64,000 nt of DNA. Source: Perilla frutescens. Its lineage: Eukaryota; Streptophyta; Magnoliopsida; Lamiales; Lamiaceae. Positions 22,323 to 34,296 of the stretch are shown here, one piece after another; positions within the stretch are counted from its first letter, which is position 1; the number at the start of each line of letters is the position of its first letter. The position numbers and the translations under genes were made by a program. Below the pieces are notes generated by a model. That model did no database searches and was not told the origin of the DNA. It saw only the letters and a list, made by a program, of their open reading frames with translations. The stretch spans positions 28,053,848 through 28,117,847 of the forward strand of contig BRKX01000012.1 of NCBI GenBank assembly GCA_026008535.1. Reading direction: 5' to 3'.

Positions 22323-22836
22323 ATGATGTTAATCATTGTTCAAGATACTAATTCATAGTAAACTATAACCATAAAAAAGAAAGATGAAATATTGAAAGTC
22401 TAGAAAATGAGATATATGGAATTGTTCCATGGCTCGAGAAGGGATTGTTGAAAATTGAATCTAACTCGGCTCTTGCAACTCATGTCAACACTAGTGCAGT
22501 AAATTGCATATTCTTGGCTTGAATACCTTCAACTTAGTATTATTATTATTACTCAACCAAACAAACTGAGAAAGAACCTATATATATATATATGTATATA
22601 TATATAAGCAAGATTCGACTATCGATTTGGTCTTATTTACACATGAATGATGAGTTCAAGTAAAATTACAGAGAAATTCCCTAGGAAAAATGTTTTGATC
22701 TAATTTCCACAATCTGTTGGAATGATAGATGATAGAGAAAGCTTAAGCCTCTTCAACAATACAGTTAATTGTACAATTAGACTTGAGCTTCAAAGAGTAG
22801 CAAAATTGTCACAAGCAGGCAGCAGGTTTTCAGAGT
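22323..22836. other. Spacer between tRNA-Tyr and LDL1
   Basis: AT-rich DNA with a (TA)n-type tract near 22578-22606. The part nearest 22836 is probably the LDL1 3' UTR. No other feature is recognised. Confidence 0.55.
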
Positions 22837-25278
22837 CTAATTTGGATTGGATTTCACCGATTTTATTCTACTGATGAGAGACTCAGCACCATTACATAAG
22901 CTGTTGATTCCGACCAACCCGACCCGGAACGTGTGAGCTAGCATCTCCATCCTCTTCACATCATCTTCCAAACCATTCAGCTCCATAGCCTGCTTCCTCT
23001 GAAGCAGGCCGAATAGATGGATATGATCCACCTCCGACTTACCACTCATCACTGCAACTCGTAACAACGCATTCGACTCCATATCTGTTGATTGTGGATC
23101 GAACAAAACAGCAAAGCTGCCAAATGCGAGGTCAGGGCTCTCAAACAGTGGGTCTACAACGTTGCTTTCGTGATTGATTGCATTCACTTTTGCGGTTGGA
23201 GAGACTGATCTCCTCCTAGCCACCCTCATTATATGAGCAGCCTCCCTCATCCCACTCAGAAAAGCTCCATGCATTGTGGCTGGATACTGCTTGTTAGTCG
23301 CTTCTCCAGCGAAAAAAACCCTATCGGCAACGCTCTCTGCAAGAATATCGTAGTCATCTCCCGAAGCACCCACTGCAACGTAGGAATACGATCCGTATGA
23401 GAACTGATCCTGACCCCAACGAGTACAAACTGCCTGAACTGGATCTGGAACTGCAATCCCTTTAGGGCTGAAAATACCCTTCAAAATCTCCAAAACCCTG
23501 TTCACAGATTCGACTGGAGAATTCTTTTCAAACTTGACAGCAGCTTCTCCAGCCACAAGAGCAATAAGGAGTGGCCCCCCAGCCACTGCAGAATAACTAT
23601 AAAATAGAAAGAATTCGCCTCTCATACCAGGGTCCTCTGTCAAATGCCCAAAGGTATCAATCTCTCCACCCCAAAAATCATATGGGAACAAAATGGCTAC
23701 TTTATTTAACAACCCGAATCCTAATCTATCAATTGCATCCTTTTTCCGTTGAGGGAGCTCCGGCACAAACTCAATATTCCCCCTTTTGAGCACTCCCAGC
23801 GGGGCTGTGCAAAGCACCATGTCACCTTGATACTCTTGCCCTCCGGCATACACCATAACCCCGTCACTTCCATATCTCACGCAACCAACTGGGCGTTCAT
23901 AGAAAATCGGAAGGTCCTCTGCTAAAGCTCGAACGAGCCTCCCATTCCCTCCAGGGATAAAACAATGATCACCACCCATCTCATACGGATCATCCTGATC
24001 CCAGAAAGCCATAGACAAATTCGACAACAATGTGGCATTGGCATACTCAAGATTCGCCAAATGCCAATCCAACAACATCCGCTCCAATGGCTCCTCAGCT
24101 ACTTTGTACACACGCCTAAATGCTTCTAAAGCTGTCCCCAATGAAATATCCACGCTCCGAATCTCCTCCATGATCCCCTGCCTAAGCTTACAAACCCTAT
24201 CTAGCAACTTATTAAACGAGCTCTCCACTTTTGAATCAACATCAGAATTAACCATCATTCCATTAGGCAAGTATAATGGGCATATATCCCTAACCTTATG
24301 AAGCGGCCATCCAAGCTGGCGCGCCAAAACACCCAACGGATTCCCATTGATGCCGGTTAATACGCTCCCACCTAAATCCGCGGCGCCAACAACACTGTCG
24401 TCGCTTCCACTCATTCTTTTGGTCCGAACTCTACCACCCGGCCGGGCCCTGCCCTCAAGCACGACAACCTTAAAGCCCAAAAAGATCAACTGTCTGGCTG
24501 CAACTAAACCGGATAGGCCAGCTCCAATTACGATCACGCTTCCCAGCGGCAATTCGTCAGAAGCCTTGTTCTTTACATCCTTGATCGCAGGGGCGATACC
24601 AAAATTGATGTACCCATGGTGAAGAAGGAAGTTGTAGGCGGAATTCACGAGGTTTTTGTGCTCGACGCGTATAGACTCCAGCACGTGGTCCCTGGTGAGC
24701 CAAACGGCAACGTTAGACCGCCACCGGGCGAGAATGTGGTTGCGCACGATAATGTAGTTGGCCTGCTCCGTGCCGCCGATTTGCGGAACGACGTTCGCCT
24801 CAATTTCTTCCTCCGTTAACGAATCAACTGGAAAACCAACGGAGATTGCAATTAGGGCTTCTATGTCAACCTCCTTAGAAAGATCCGACGGACCCCTCCG
24901 CTTGCGGAGGTAGCCGGTGAGAGCGTCGGCGTCTTCGTCTTCGTCGACGGCCGAGGCGGTCGAGGATTTCGCGTGGGGGCGGAGAACGCGGAGGCGTGAA
25001 GCATTGGAGGAAATCATGTCAGTGAAGATTCTCTTGCGACGGCGCCGCCTCTTGCGCGGTTGGGATTCGGGTTGGGCCTGAGGCTTCGGGCCCGGTTCAT
25101 TGCTGAAATCGTTGGTTTCCATAGGTTCGGACCGTTCGGTGGTGTAGTCGTTGAGTTCCGTCGGTTCTGAACTGGACTTTGGATCGGCGTGAGAAACATC
25201 GGGATTGGGAAGCGCGATGTCTTCGGTGGGTGGAGGGAGGCCGGTGGTGATATCCGGCGGCGTCGCCGTGGTTTCCAT
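22837..25278 (-). CDS. LDL1: Lysine-specific histone demethylase 1 homolog (LDL1/SWP1 type)
   Basis: FAD-dependent amine oxidase that removes methyl groups from histone H3 Lys4, acting in nuclear repressor complexes. It is a single intronless ORF of 813 residues, matching the intronless LDL1 genes of other plants. The N-terminal 100 residues are Pro/Ser/Glu-rich with a nuclear-localisation-like RKRRRRRKR near residues 85-93. A SWIRM domain spans about 137-229 (VDIEALIAISVGFP to LLHHGYINFG). The FAD Rossmann motif VIGAGLSG follows at about 250-257, then GRARPGGRVRT. Later come GFGLLNKVAILF, with the Lys expected to contact the flavin, and the C-terminal FAGEATN and MHGAFLSGMREA. No tower insertion is obvious, as usual in plants. 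The start at 25278 (METTATP) is preferred over an upstream in-frame Met (25305) because homologues begin this way. No defect is seen. Confidence 0.95.
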   Translation of the reverse strand: METTATPPDITTGLPPPTEDIALPNPDVSHADPKSSSEPTELNDYTTERSEPMETNDFSNEPGPKPQAQPESQPRKRRRRRKRIFTDMISSNASRLRVLRPHAKSSTASAVDEDEDADALTGYLRKRRGPSDLSKEVDIEALIAISVGFPVDSLTEEEIEANVVPQIGGTEQANYIIVRNHILARWRSNVAVWLTRDHVLESIRVEHKNLVNSAYNFLLHHGYINFGIAPAIKDVKNKASDELPLGSVIVIGAGLSGLVAARQLIFLGFKVVVLEGRARPGGRVRTKRMSGSDDSVVGAADLGGSVLTGINGNPLGVLARQLGWPLHKVRDICPLYLPNGMMVNSDVDSKVESSFNKLLDRVCKLRQGIMEEIRSVDISLGTALEAFRRVYKVAEEPLERMLLDWHLANLEYANATLLSNLSMAFWDQDDPYEMGGDHCFIPGGNGRLVRALAEDLPIFYERPVGCVRYGSDGVMVYAGGQEYQGDMVLCTAPLGVLKRGNIEFVPELPQRKKDAIDRLGFGLLNKVAILFPYDFWGGEIDTFGHLTEDPGMRGEFFLFYSYSAVAGGPLLIALVAGEAAVKFEKNSPVESVNRVLEILKGIFSPKGIAVPDPVQAVCTRWGQDQFSYGSYSYVAVGASGDDYDILAESVADRVFFAGEATNKQYPATMHGAFLSGMREAAHIMRVARRRSVSPTAKVNAINHESNVVDPLFESPDLAFGSFAVLFDPQSTDMESNALLRVAVMSGKSEVDHIHLFGLLQRKQAMELNGLEDDVKRMEMLAHTFRVGLVGINSLCNGAESLISRIKSVKSNPN

Positions 25279-25545
25279 CGGTGCAGGATGACGACGGCGG
25301 CGCAATCTAGGGTTTTAGGCTTTAGAGCTGTGCGGCCGACGCCGTCTATTTTCTCTTGGATTTACTGTTTTAGGCGTAGGATTTTGGGAAAATACATGTT
25401 CAAATTTAAATAAATTAGTGATAAATAAGGCAAATTTATTGCTTCCAGGCTATAAAGTCTAGATCGTAGTTGTAGATACATAATAAATGTGCAATTTGAT
25501 TAAATCTCATTTTACCCAACTAATGTGAATAACTAGTATAAATAA
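25279..25545 (-). promoter_or_regulatory. LDL1 upstream region
   Basis: Short GC-rich leader, then AT-rich DNA up to the Copia target duplication at 25546. The Copia LTR therefore starts only about 270 bp upstream of the LDL1 start codon, so the LDL1 promoter must be compact or overlap the element. Confidence 0.45.
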
Positions 25546-25550
25546 ATTGG

Positions 25551-25708
25551 TGTTGTAAATATATCTAATAGATATATATGATATGAGTGATGACTAAGTT
25601 ACTAACTCTAAAATCCTATCCATTGTACTATTATATATAGAGGCATTTGGTCCTCATATTGAAGACATACAATTGATATTCTCTCTCGTCTCTCTCTAGT
25701 TTACAACA
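25551..25708 (+). repeat. 5' LTR of outer Copia
   Basis: Starts TGTTGTAAATAT, ends TTTACAACA; a TATATATAGAGGC box near 25634 could serve as core promoter. Pairs with 54049-54206. Confidence 0.93.
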
Positions 25709-25725
25709 CGTTATCAGCACGATTG
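25709..25725 (+). other. Primer binding site of outer Copia
   Basis: CGTTATCAGCACGATTG follows the LTR directly; this sequence is common at this site in a widespread plant Copia family. Confidence 0.7.
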
Positions 25726-26050
25726 TTCTACCCTCTCCTTCAATTCTAGAAGTCCATCGATCTTAGAAGGTACATTTTTTTACATCATGTTTATTGGCTT
25801 TAATATATTATGTCTGCTTTTCTTATTGTTATAATAATCGGTCTTTTCCGATTTAATCTTGGAAAATTAAATATTGATGCTATTTGAGTAGCACAAGTAA
25901 TATTCATGAAGAATATTACATTCAAGATCATAAATTGATGCTATTAAAGTAGCACAAGTAATATTCTTGAAGAATATTACATGTTCTAAAAAGCAAATAA
26001 ATTAAACATGTGGATAATATATCCTTGATTCTTTGTGCAGAATTGCACGA

Positions 26051-27070
26051 ATGGCAAACATAGCCAAACTTGAGTTCATCGCCCTTGACATCTCGGGCAA
26101 GAATTATATGTCATGGACTCTTGATGCTAATGTTCACCTGATCTCAAGGGGTCTAGGAGAGACAATCAAAGAAGGAAATAAAGCATCTCAACAAGATTGC
26201 ACTAAGGCGCTGATTTTCCTTCGTCATCATCTTCATGATGATCTAAAGACGGAATATTTGATCGTCAAAGATCCGAGTGAGTTGTGGACAAACCTGAAAG
26301 AAAAGTTTGATCATCAAAAGATTGTCGTCCTTCATAAAGCTCGTTACGAGTGGATGCATCTTAGACTGCAAGACTTTAAGTCTGTGAGTGCTTATAATTC
26401 TGAATTATTTAGAATTATTTCAAAATTGAAACTTTGTGGGGAGAGTATCACTGATGCTGACATGCTTGAGAAAACATTCTCCACTTTTCATGCTTCTAAT
26501 GTGCTATTACAACAACAATATAGGGAGCGTGGTTTCAAAAAGTACTCTGAACTAATATCTTGTTTGTTGGTTGCCGAGCAAAATAATGAATTGCTCATGA
26601 AAAACCATGAACTCCGCCCCACTGGTTCTGCTGCATTGCCTGAAATCAATGCAACTTTCAACCATGACAATGGACGTAGTTGTGGGAACCAACGTGGACG
26701 TGGGCGTGGACGTGGACGTGGATATGGTCGCGGTCGTGGACGCGGTAAACCAAATGATGTAACCTCTAGCAATAAAAGACAGAAAACATCCAACGAGCAC
26801 AATTCATCCAAAAAGGAAGTTGCGTGTCATAGATGTGGTATAAATGGACATTGGTCACGTACTTGCCGAACGGCAAAACATCTTGCAGATCTATATCAAG
26901 ATTCGATCAAGGGAAAAGATAAGAAAGAAACCAATGTCGTTGACTTTGACGACCCAATTGATACTACTCACTTAGATGTCTCCGACTTCTTTGATGACCC
27001 AAAAGCAGATAATATGGATCAGTTGATTGGTGGTGGTGTGCTTGAAGACGATCATATGGACATTGTTTAA
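26051..27070 (+). CDS. gag of outer Copia
   Basis: Intact 339-residue capsid-type protein starting MANIAKLEFIALD. UBN2/DUF4219-type gag occupies the first 200 residues. A Gly-Arg repeat tract (RGRGRGRGYGRGRGRG) follows, then a single CCHC knuckle (CHRCGINGHWSRTC), expected to bind element RNA. The C-terminus is acidic. The upstream in-frame Met at 26033 is less likely because MANIAKLE matches the usual beginning of this family. Pol lies in another frame about 150 bp downstream, so gag and pol are separate here. It is the best-preserved gene of the element together with the RT-RNase H segment. Confidence 0.88.
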   Translation: MANIAKLEFIALDISGKNYMSWTLDANVHLISRGLGETIKEGNKASQQDCTKALIFLRHHLHDDLKTEYLIVKDPSELWTNLKEKFDHQKIVVLHKARYEWMHLRLQDFKSVSAYNSELFRIISKLKLCGESITDADMLEKTFSTFHASNVLLQQQYRERGFKKYSELISCLLVAEQNNELLMKNHELRPTGSAALPEINATFNHDNGRSCGNQRGRGRGRGRGYGRGRGRGKPNDVTSSNKRQKTSNEHNSSKKEVACHRCGINGHWSRTCRTAKHLADLYQDSIKGKDKKETNVVDFDDPIDTTHLDVSDFFDDPKADNMDQLIGGGVLEDDHMDIV

Positions 27071-27219
27071 TCCTTTATCATTTATTTCTAGTTGATAAGA
27101 AGACATTGCTTATTTACTTTCACATCGTTGTTTTTCCGTTAAAAACAATTGCTTATTTTCCTTTCGTATTTTCACTCAATAATAATTGATCTTCTTTTAA
27201 AAACGTCTTAGATATTCAA

Positions 27220-27847
27220 GTGGAATCTTGTGATATTTATCTTGCTGATAGTGCCACCACACACACCATTCTCCAAAATAAGAAATATTTTCTTAAGTTG
27301 ACATTAGCTGAGGATAATGTTAACACAATATCAGGTGCATCAAACATCATTGAAGGCTCCGGAAGAGCTTGTATCATTTTACCAAATGATACTAAATTAG
27401 ATATTAAAAATGCCCTGTATCCTAGTAAGTCCAAAAGAAACTTACTAAGTTTTAAGGATATCCGCTATAATGGATACCACATCGAGACTATATCAGAAGG
27501 TGGAAAAAAATATCTTTGCATAAATTCTTTTTTATCCGGCCATAAGCGAACAAAAGAAAAATTATTAACACTACCTTCTGGAATGTATTACACATTCATA
27601 AAGGCAATTAAGACAAACCATGTCATGAACCCGAAGTTCAATGACATAAAAAGCTTTATGCTTTGACATAAAAGACTTGGACATCCTGGAGCAACTATGA
27701 TGCGTCGAATAATCAATAATTCATATGGGCACAACATGAAGAATCAAAAGATTCTTATGACAAATGAATTCCCATGTGAGGTTTGTGCGCAAGGCAAGTT
27801 AGTCATTAGACCTTCATATACGAAGGTTAACATTGAATCTCCATCTT
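27220..27847 (+). pseudogene. pol of outer Copia, 5' part (protease, gag-pre-integrase)
   Basis: Protease motif LADSATTHTIL opens the segment and LLSFKDIRYNGYH follows. A TGA at 27664-27666 replaces the Trp expected before HKRLGHPG. The gag-pre-integrase Cys pair is present in CEVCAQGK. The frame is cut at 27847 by insertion of the 23-kb element, which duplicated ATCTT. The remainder continues at 51088. Confidence 0.88.
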
Positions 27848-29420
27848 TGTTGGTCCCGGGCGAGTCGATATCAGTTTAGAAGGGGGGTGAATAAACTGAT
27901 TAAAACTTTTGCTTCAAATACGGAATAACAGGGCCCTTTGACTCGCTTAGTGAAACTTATCTATGCACAAACTTATTGAACAGTTAAGACAATTTGAGTG
28001 CAGCTTGTGTGATATTGTGTGCAGTTCAAAGATATGCAATAACCAAAATAGTATAGCACACAAGCGATTTATAGAGGTTCGAAGTCTCAAACTTCTACGT
28101 CCTCTCTTCCTTCCGCAGAAGGGCAACTTCACTATATAACTTGAGTTTCTTTACAAATTATACAATGAAGGACAGTTGGCTGAACCTGGTAACTGCTCGC
28201 TACCTCAGCGGGTCGACGACTCACACTTGAAGTCCCTAACTGCTCGCTAGGAAAGTAGGTGCTATTGTCGTCTTTACAAGGTTTTAGATCTCTTTCGATC
28301 TTCAAGAGATTAGTCTTGAACATGGGTTATAAACTGATGTGCTCCTTCAATTGAGCTGAGTAGTTGATCGTTGTGTAGCTGAAACTGAGAAGACTGCCCT
28401 GGCTGAATTGTCAACAACTGGCTGATTATCTTGACTCTGTGAATTTCTTCTTCTCAGTTGGACTCTCGCAGTTTCTATCAAATACTGAACTTGAGCTTGG
28501 GAGGGAGAAAGAAAAGCTCTTGTTTGTATATGCGAAAGTTGTGTAGGCTAAGGATTCTTTTTAGCTCTGCTAAAAGTTATTTTAAACTCTGATTCACTCA
28601 TCTTTTATAGAGGAGTGATTTTATGACCGTTGAGTTCCATTGTCCATTAATTGGTGGCTCTGTTAGCTTATCAATGGAAGATGGTCTTTAATGATCGCTT
28701 GGAGCTTTTGGTTGAAGTAGTCGTTACTCTGCGAATGGATCTTCATTGGATATTTAACTCCAGGATCTTTGTTGAAGCATTTATTCCATGATTCGGCGGT
28801 TTGAGCAATAAACTCCAGGGTTCTCTGGCTTCAGCTTTCTTGGCAGTTTTGAGTTCTAGTTGGCAGTTCTGGACTTGTCAGCTGAGTTTGACTATTGCTC
28901 CAGTTGGCAGTTTTGAGCTCGTCAGCTGAGTTTGACTATTGCTCCAGTTGGCAGTTTTGAGCTCGTCAGCTGAGTTTGGCTATTGCTCTAGCTTGATTGA
29001 TTTCTCTTGAGCTTTCTTGTCAGCTTGACTAATCGCAAGGTGCCTGACTACAGTTCTGGCCTTCAGCTGATTTGTCTTGTTTACTTCAGTTTGGTCATCA
29101 GTTGGATACTTCCAGTCTTCAGTCTAAACTGATCTCTTATCAGTTCCTTTAGTTGACTCTTTTCTCCCTCAACTCAGCTGACTTAGTTGTCAGTTTGTTT
29201 CGACTGATTCAACTTCTTGACTTCTCAGTTGAGTTGACTTCTGACTGAAGTCAACTTTGCTTTTGATTGGTTGACTTTGACTTTGCTTGAGTTCCTTTTT
29301 GATGATGCCCTGGATTGATCAACTGCAATCTATAACTTGAATTTTAGTCAGTTTTTCATAAATAATTTTGACATCTCATCAAAATCTAATATAGGGGTTC
29401 CTTGATAGTTTTTCCTAACA
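27848..29420 (-). repeat. 3' LTR of the giant Copia
   Basis: Plus strand starts TGTTGGTCCCGGGCGAG and ends TTTTTCCTAACA. It holds three copies of a 44-bp repeat (28858-28989) and at least 13 CAGTTG/CAACTG/CAGCTG hexamers. Confidence 0.93.
28858..28989. repeat. 44-bp tandem repeat, 3 units, in the 3' LTR
   Basis: Units begin AGTTGGCAGTT, contain GTCAGCTGAGTTTG and end ATTGCTC(C/T), starting at 28858, 28902 and 28946. The matching array in the other LTR has four units. Confidence 0.9.
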
Positions 29421-29989
29421 ATTTCATCCTTTTTGATGATGTTAAAACTTTGTTGATGATGATGGAAAAACTGCAAGTGTAGCAAGTTTGCTTAAGCAGT
29501 TTCAGAGCAAATTCAGAGCAAGTTTGAGAGAAAATTTGATTCATGATTTTCATTCAAGTGTCAGAGCATTTGTCATTAGCATTTATCATTCATGCTGTCA
29601 TTCAAGTATTAAAGCATTCAAGATATGCATGAAATTCAAGTATTAGAGCTATTAAACTTCAAGTTTCAGAGCATTTTTTCATTCTTTAACTTTGAGCATG
29701 CTTTCATTTCAGTATTAGAACATTTTTCATTCAAGTATTAGAGCATTCAACTTGATCAAATTTGAAGTATCAGAGCATGAGCATTATCAGAGCATGAGCA
29801 TTATAAGCATGATTGAAATGTGTATTATATATTCACTTTAAAGCATATTATATTTTCAAGAGTTTACTTTACTCCCTGAATTGCTCCTTTGCTCCTTTTC
29901 TTTCTGCTCGATTCTCCTTTTTCTTGAACTCGTTGCATTCTCTATGCTTCCCCCTGAGGCTGATCTTCCCCCTCATGATGAATTTCTCT
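29421..29989 (-). repeat. Degenerate short repeats and polypurine tracts near the 3' LTR
   Basis: Between 29500 and 29800 variants of TCAAGTATTAGAGCATT recur many times as a degenerate array. At 29946-29975 and again near 30021 the minus strand carries several GGGGGAAG-like purine runs, resembling the multiple polypurine tracts of Sireviruses. No coding sequence is seen. Confidence 0.65.
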
Positions 29990-31312
29990 TTAAATCTGAT
30001 CCTCATCTTTCTGTCCATCTTTCCCCTTTTTGGCATCATCCAAAAGGTGGAATGGATCGCATAATGGTAGTGACAAGTTTGGTAGGAAGGTGAAGGCAGT
30101 TGCCAAATTGTCATCATGAACTGAGGGAACTGAGGGAATTTGCATGGGTGAGGATAGCCATACATAGGCTTCTTCTGTTGTCATGAACTGACCTTGAGCA
30201 GAGGTGAGAGAGACTTCTTGCTCTCTGAAGTTCATCGAGGCCATGTTGTTGAAGATCTCATCGGTTGAAGGAATGGGTGGATCATCAACGAAAGGTAGGC
30301 ATGAGAAGTTGGCCGGTTCGTTGTCAGGGAGAGGAGCATCAGCTCGTAGACTTAGCTGGATTCGCTTGATCATTGAGTCCATTATTTCTGAAAGCGTTGG
30401 TGACGAAGAGAGATGATGATTCATCCAGTTTCTACTCCATGTTCCTTCGTTGATCCAGAAGGTGGAGCCACGGGTGCGGATGAGGTGGAACATTGTTGAC
30501 TCATCCAGTTGGAATCGCCATATGTGGTACTGCAAGTACCGCCGCATTTGGTCGAATAGAGAGGAGTCTGTGTCCTCAATGAGACCGAAACAACTTCTCA
30601 GCTGATGGTCTAGAACTGCTTCAAACTCAACCTCAATGGAGTCACGTTGGACTAACGGTAGAGGTTGGGAGCTGGCTGATATTGTAGGCCGATCACTCAG
30701 CCTTGAAAGAGGTTCGCTCTCAATCATCAGCTCTCTGTCTTCAGAGGAGCTGACGGGTGCCTCCAGAGGTGCCTTTCCATGACCTGAGTTGGAAGGCCCT
30801 TGTGGACGTGAACGCTTCGGGATCGGATGGCAGTAGATAGTTGGGAGCATGTCCCTTTTTTTGAGTTGTTCACCAGTTGGGGTGTCCTTATCAAACTGGC
30901 TTTGAATGATATGGCTTATGCGACTCATAAACCCGACCTTTTCGCGAAATGAGCCAGTTGTTGGGTCATATACCGCTCGCTCTACATTAGCTCGCAGTTG
31001 AGCAAGGATAAAGGAGGCCCAGTCGGCTTTACATCCGTAATATAGAGCGGCTGTGAGATGGGCTTTGACGTCCGAGAATTGGACTGTCTCAAAGTTGCCA
31101 TGTAGAATATGGCCGGTGATATCTAAGAGTTGAATGATATCATTGGGCATACTCTCTTTCAGCCTGCATGAACAGTCATGGTGGCGTACTTGAGGAAGCT
31201 TCCAAGCATCCCACAGTGCGTATTTGCAGGACAATTGCATTGTCATGATGTCTGGACCGTCGCCTGGAAGGTGAAGGGTAGACATCATCGTCTCTTTCAT
31301 CACTGTGATAGC

Positions 31313-32695
31313 TGGTGCATCGTTTTACACCAAAAATAAATTCCCCGACAGCAGTCGGTATGCCCTTACTGCACAGTACAGCGATGAGTGAGATCGTCTC
31401 CCAAATGACCGGCGAGAATTACTCTATACTTCCAAATCTGTAGGACCAAACTTTCAAGGGGTTTTGTGATTTTAAAATAAACTGAACGAAAATAATAAAT
31501 AAATAGAAAAAATAAATGCACGAGTGAATAAAGTGAACGGGTTTTAAATATGAGAAGAAGTATTCCAGATTTCAATTAACTCCACCCTAGCTTACCTAAA
31601 CCGATCCTCGATGCAAAGATAAATTCAATTAACACATGCAAATCAGTTATAGCTACCGAAGACACTTACTGACGCAGCCTAATTTCTCCATAGTTTCTCG
31701 ATAATCAGGAAGACACTTCACCAATTATTTCTCTAATCGACTGACAATCGTAAGAGACACTCTATAGATTTAATGAGCCGACAATATTGAGCACTAGAGA
31801 AACCCGATTCATAATTAACAGACTCTGACATAGGACCATTGAATTAAAACTGTTATTGCCCTGGTTCTGAAGAACCATTTCGTCACTAATTAAACTTAAA
31901 CCACAATTATGGATGGCCGGTTTAATTGATTACTAATTAATTCCGATTCACTAAAGATTCGCGACTACCTAGCAATATCGAAGCAATTAACGACTTGAAA
32001 TACCGAAAATAACAGATGCATGCAAATAATTAAAATAGAAAAGCACTTAGATCTCACAATTTAGCTAGGCCAGGGCTTCGTTAATTATCACCGGAATAAA
32101 AAGAACTTAGCTTGATTGCATAATTAAATCAAACCTCCAAAGTAGCGAAAAGCAGAACATGATGAAAAGAATGAAATAAAAGAACGAGAATAAAATCTAT
32201 TGCGCCGCGTCTCTTTCTGCTGCTGCGTTGCGGCGTGTTGAATGAAAATCAAAATAGAGATAAGTCCTAATCTATATATAATATCCTTAATAAAATAGTA
32301 TTTAACATGGAAATAAAATCCTAGACTATCTCAACTAGGTAATTGCCAAGATGAGGACTCTTGAGGCGGTGGAGAAGGTTATTTCCGCTCCTAGGTCGTG
32401 GGCTTAAGTAAAATTCGCGCTCAGGCCCAAACTCTTCGCGCTCAGGCCCAGAATCTGTCATCTCGGTACCTGACTCAGGCAGTATGCCCATACGGTCTGG
32501 CTTCCAGGCAGTATGCCCATACGGCGTACTTTTCAGACTCTCCACAATCTTGGCCAATTCCTTCATATATGTGTTAATCACCTGAAATCATTCCCAAAAC
32601 ACATTTTCTCCCATAAAACACGATCGTGAGGCAATTAACATATCAAAACAATACCAAAAATGGCCCAAAATATGTATGTAAATATAGCCCAATCA
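31313..32695 (-). repeat. 3' LTR of the gag-only element
   Basis: Plus strand starts TGGTGCATCGTTTTACACC and ends GCCCAATCA. It has two copies of GTATGCCCATAC (32482-32493 and 32511-32522). Versus the other LTR it has a 20-odd-bp extra segment near 31673-31695 and scattered, mostly transition, differences. Confidence 0.93.
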
Positions 32696-34296
32696 AATCC
32701 CCCCACACTTAGACAATGCTCGTCCTCGAGCATATCTAAACAGAAAACAGACTCAAAATAAAACTCAGAAAACGACAAGTCAAGCATTGGCTTCTTGAAC
32801 TGAAAATACTCAAAGTTGAGATTACAACACAACCAACCACAATCCACTAACCCTTCTGTTGTTTCATGAAATAAACACATGCTTTTCATTCAAGTAAAAA
32901 ACGTGCAACTCAATCCTGCCTTACCAAGGTTCACTCAATTTCTCTCAAAAGTAGATAAGGGCAGATTTGTTTAATTCACACAAGTCATGATTTGATGCGT
33001 TCAAACATAGATTTGCTCATATGTCAAAACCACTACCAAGCAAGTAAGAACTATGCACAAATCAAAAGGTCTTTGAAACAGGTTGTAATGGGGCTAGGGT
33101 GCTTAGGTAGGATAATTTGGATAATTGGCTTAATTTAGTGAAAACATGTAAGCATATCAGAACACATTAATCAAGTTCGGTTGCAATCTTCTCAAATATC
33201 CCACGAATTCTAAGTTAAGTGCTGGTCTTTAAAGCTATACAGGGTAACAAAATTTAACTTCAATCGGGTACAACCCTATTTCCTCCATGTCCAGTTTGGG
33301 CATACGGACCATTTTTTTTCTTTTTCTTTACTTTTTTTTCTGAAGCTTTGCTTCTTTCTCTCTCTTTTTTTCTAGGAGTAGGACATGAGTTTTTTTTCAC
33401 AAGTTTTCTTCAATTTCCCACACCAACTATTCTTTCAAGTAAATTTTGAACTCATCTCAACACAATCCAATATAACTCACATGCTTTCAAGAGACAAGAG
33501 TAGGCCAAAAAGGGCTAAGGCTTAATTATTTAGTAGCTATTAATCAAGAAAGAAAGGATTCAGGCACAAATGAGCTCACTAGAGGATAGTGTCGGGTATG
33601 GATAATTTATTCATGCCAAAGCAGTGGTTAATCCTATATGCCTTTATCATTTTCATGCAAAAGAAAACTCACAAGCAGTATGATCATGGCAACAAGGTAA
33701 ATCAGAAATTCAGCATTCAAATCCGACACACTCATCAAAAGAATGAAAATGAGCTTTCTATATATATATATGACATGCTCAACAGGCTCAAATCTTGCAT
33801 TTATAAGCTCATCAAAAGTTGATCAAGTTGCACATTTCATCGTTCAAGAATACATACGAGCAATAGCATAATTCAATCACAAGAGAATCAATCAAACAAA
33901 CCAAGATAATCCATGCTATAACTCTTCCTCCTTGTATTGTTCAATCTCAAGCAGCCAATACTTAACAAAAATAAGTAAAACATAAAAGTTTTTTTTTTCC
34001 GAAAAAAAAAACTAGCAATCAAGGTGCGAAACGGTCAGTAGGGGCATACAGACGGCGCTCAAGTGTAGTAGCTCAACCTGGTGTGTAATGGTCAAACAAC
34101 TCCATGAGCTAGGTAAGGGTAGGGGCAACGCTAGAAGAGGTACCTGCACGAAAAAACTGGACTAGATTTTTGTTTTTTTTTTTTGCAGAACAAGTAAGCA
34201 ACTATAAGAAAAATGAAATAAAGTAAGAAAAGCTCAGGTTGCCTCTTGAGAAGCGCCCTTATTTAACGTTCGAGGCTCGACGCAAGTATAACTCGA
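32696..34296 (-). other. Non-coding 3' internal region of the gag-only element
   Basis: A polypurine tract (minus-strand GTGTGGGGGGATT) lies at 32696-32708 directly before the 3' LTR. The rest has many stops in all frames, long T runs (33310-33400, 33985-33995, 34168-34186) and partial copies of the CATACGG motif (33300, 34048). Space where pol would normally sit is occupied by this unrelated DNA. Confidence 0.7.

Noticed and set aside
24032..24819. Several plus-strand ORFs over LDL1
   Set aside because: They are antisense shadows of the 813-codon LDL1 frame with no family features.
28858..28989. Considered as a regulatory array independent of transposons
   Set aside because: It lies wholly inside the giant-Copia LTR and has a counterpart in the other LTR.
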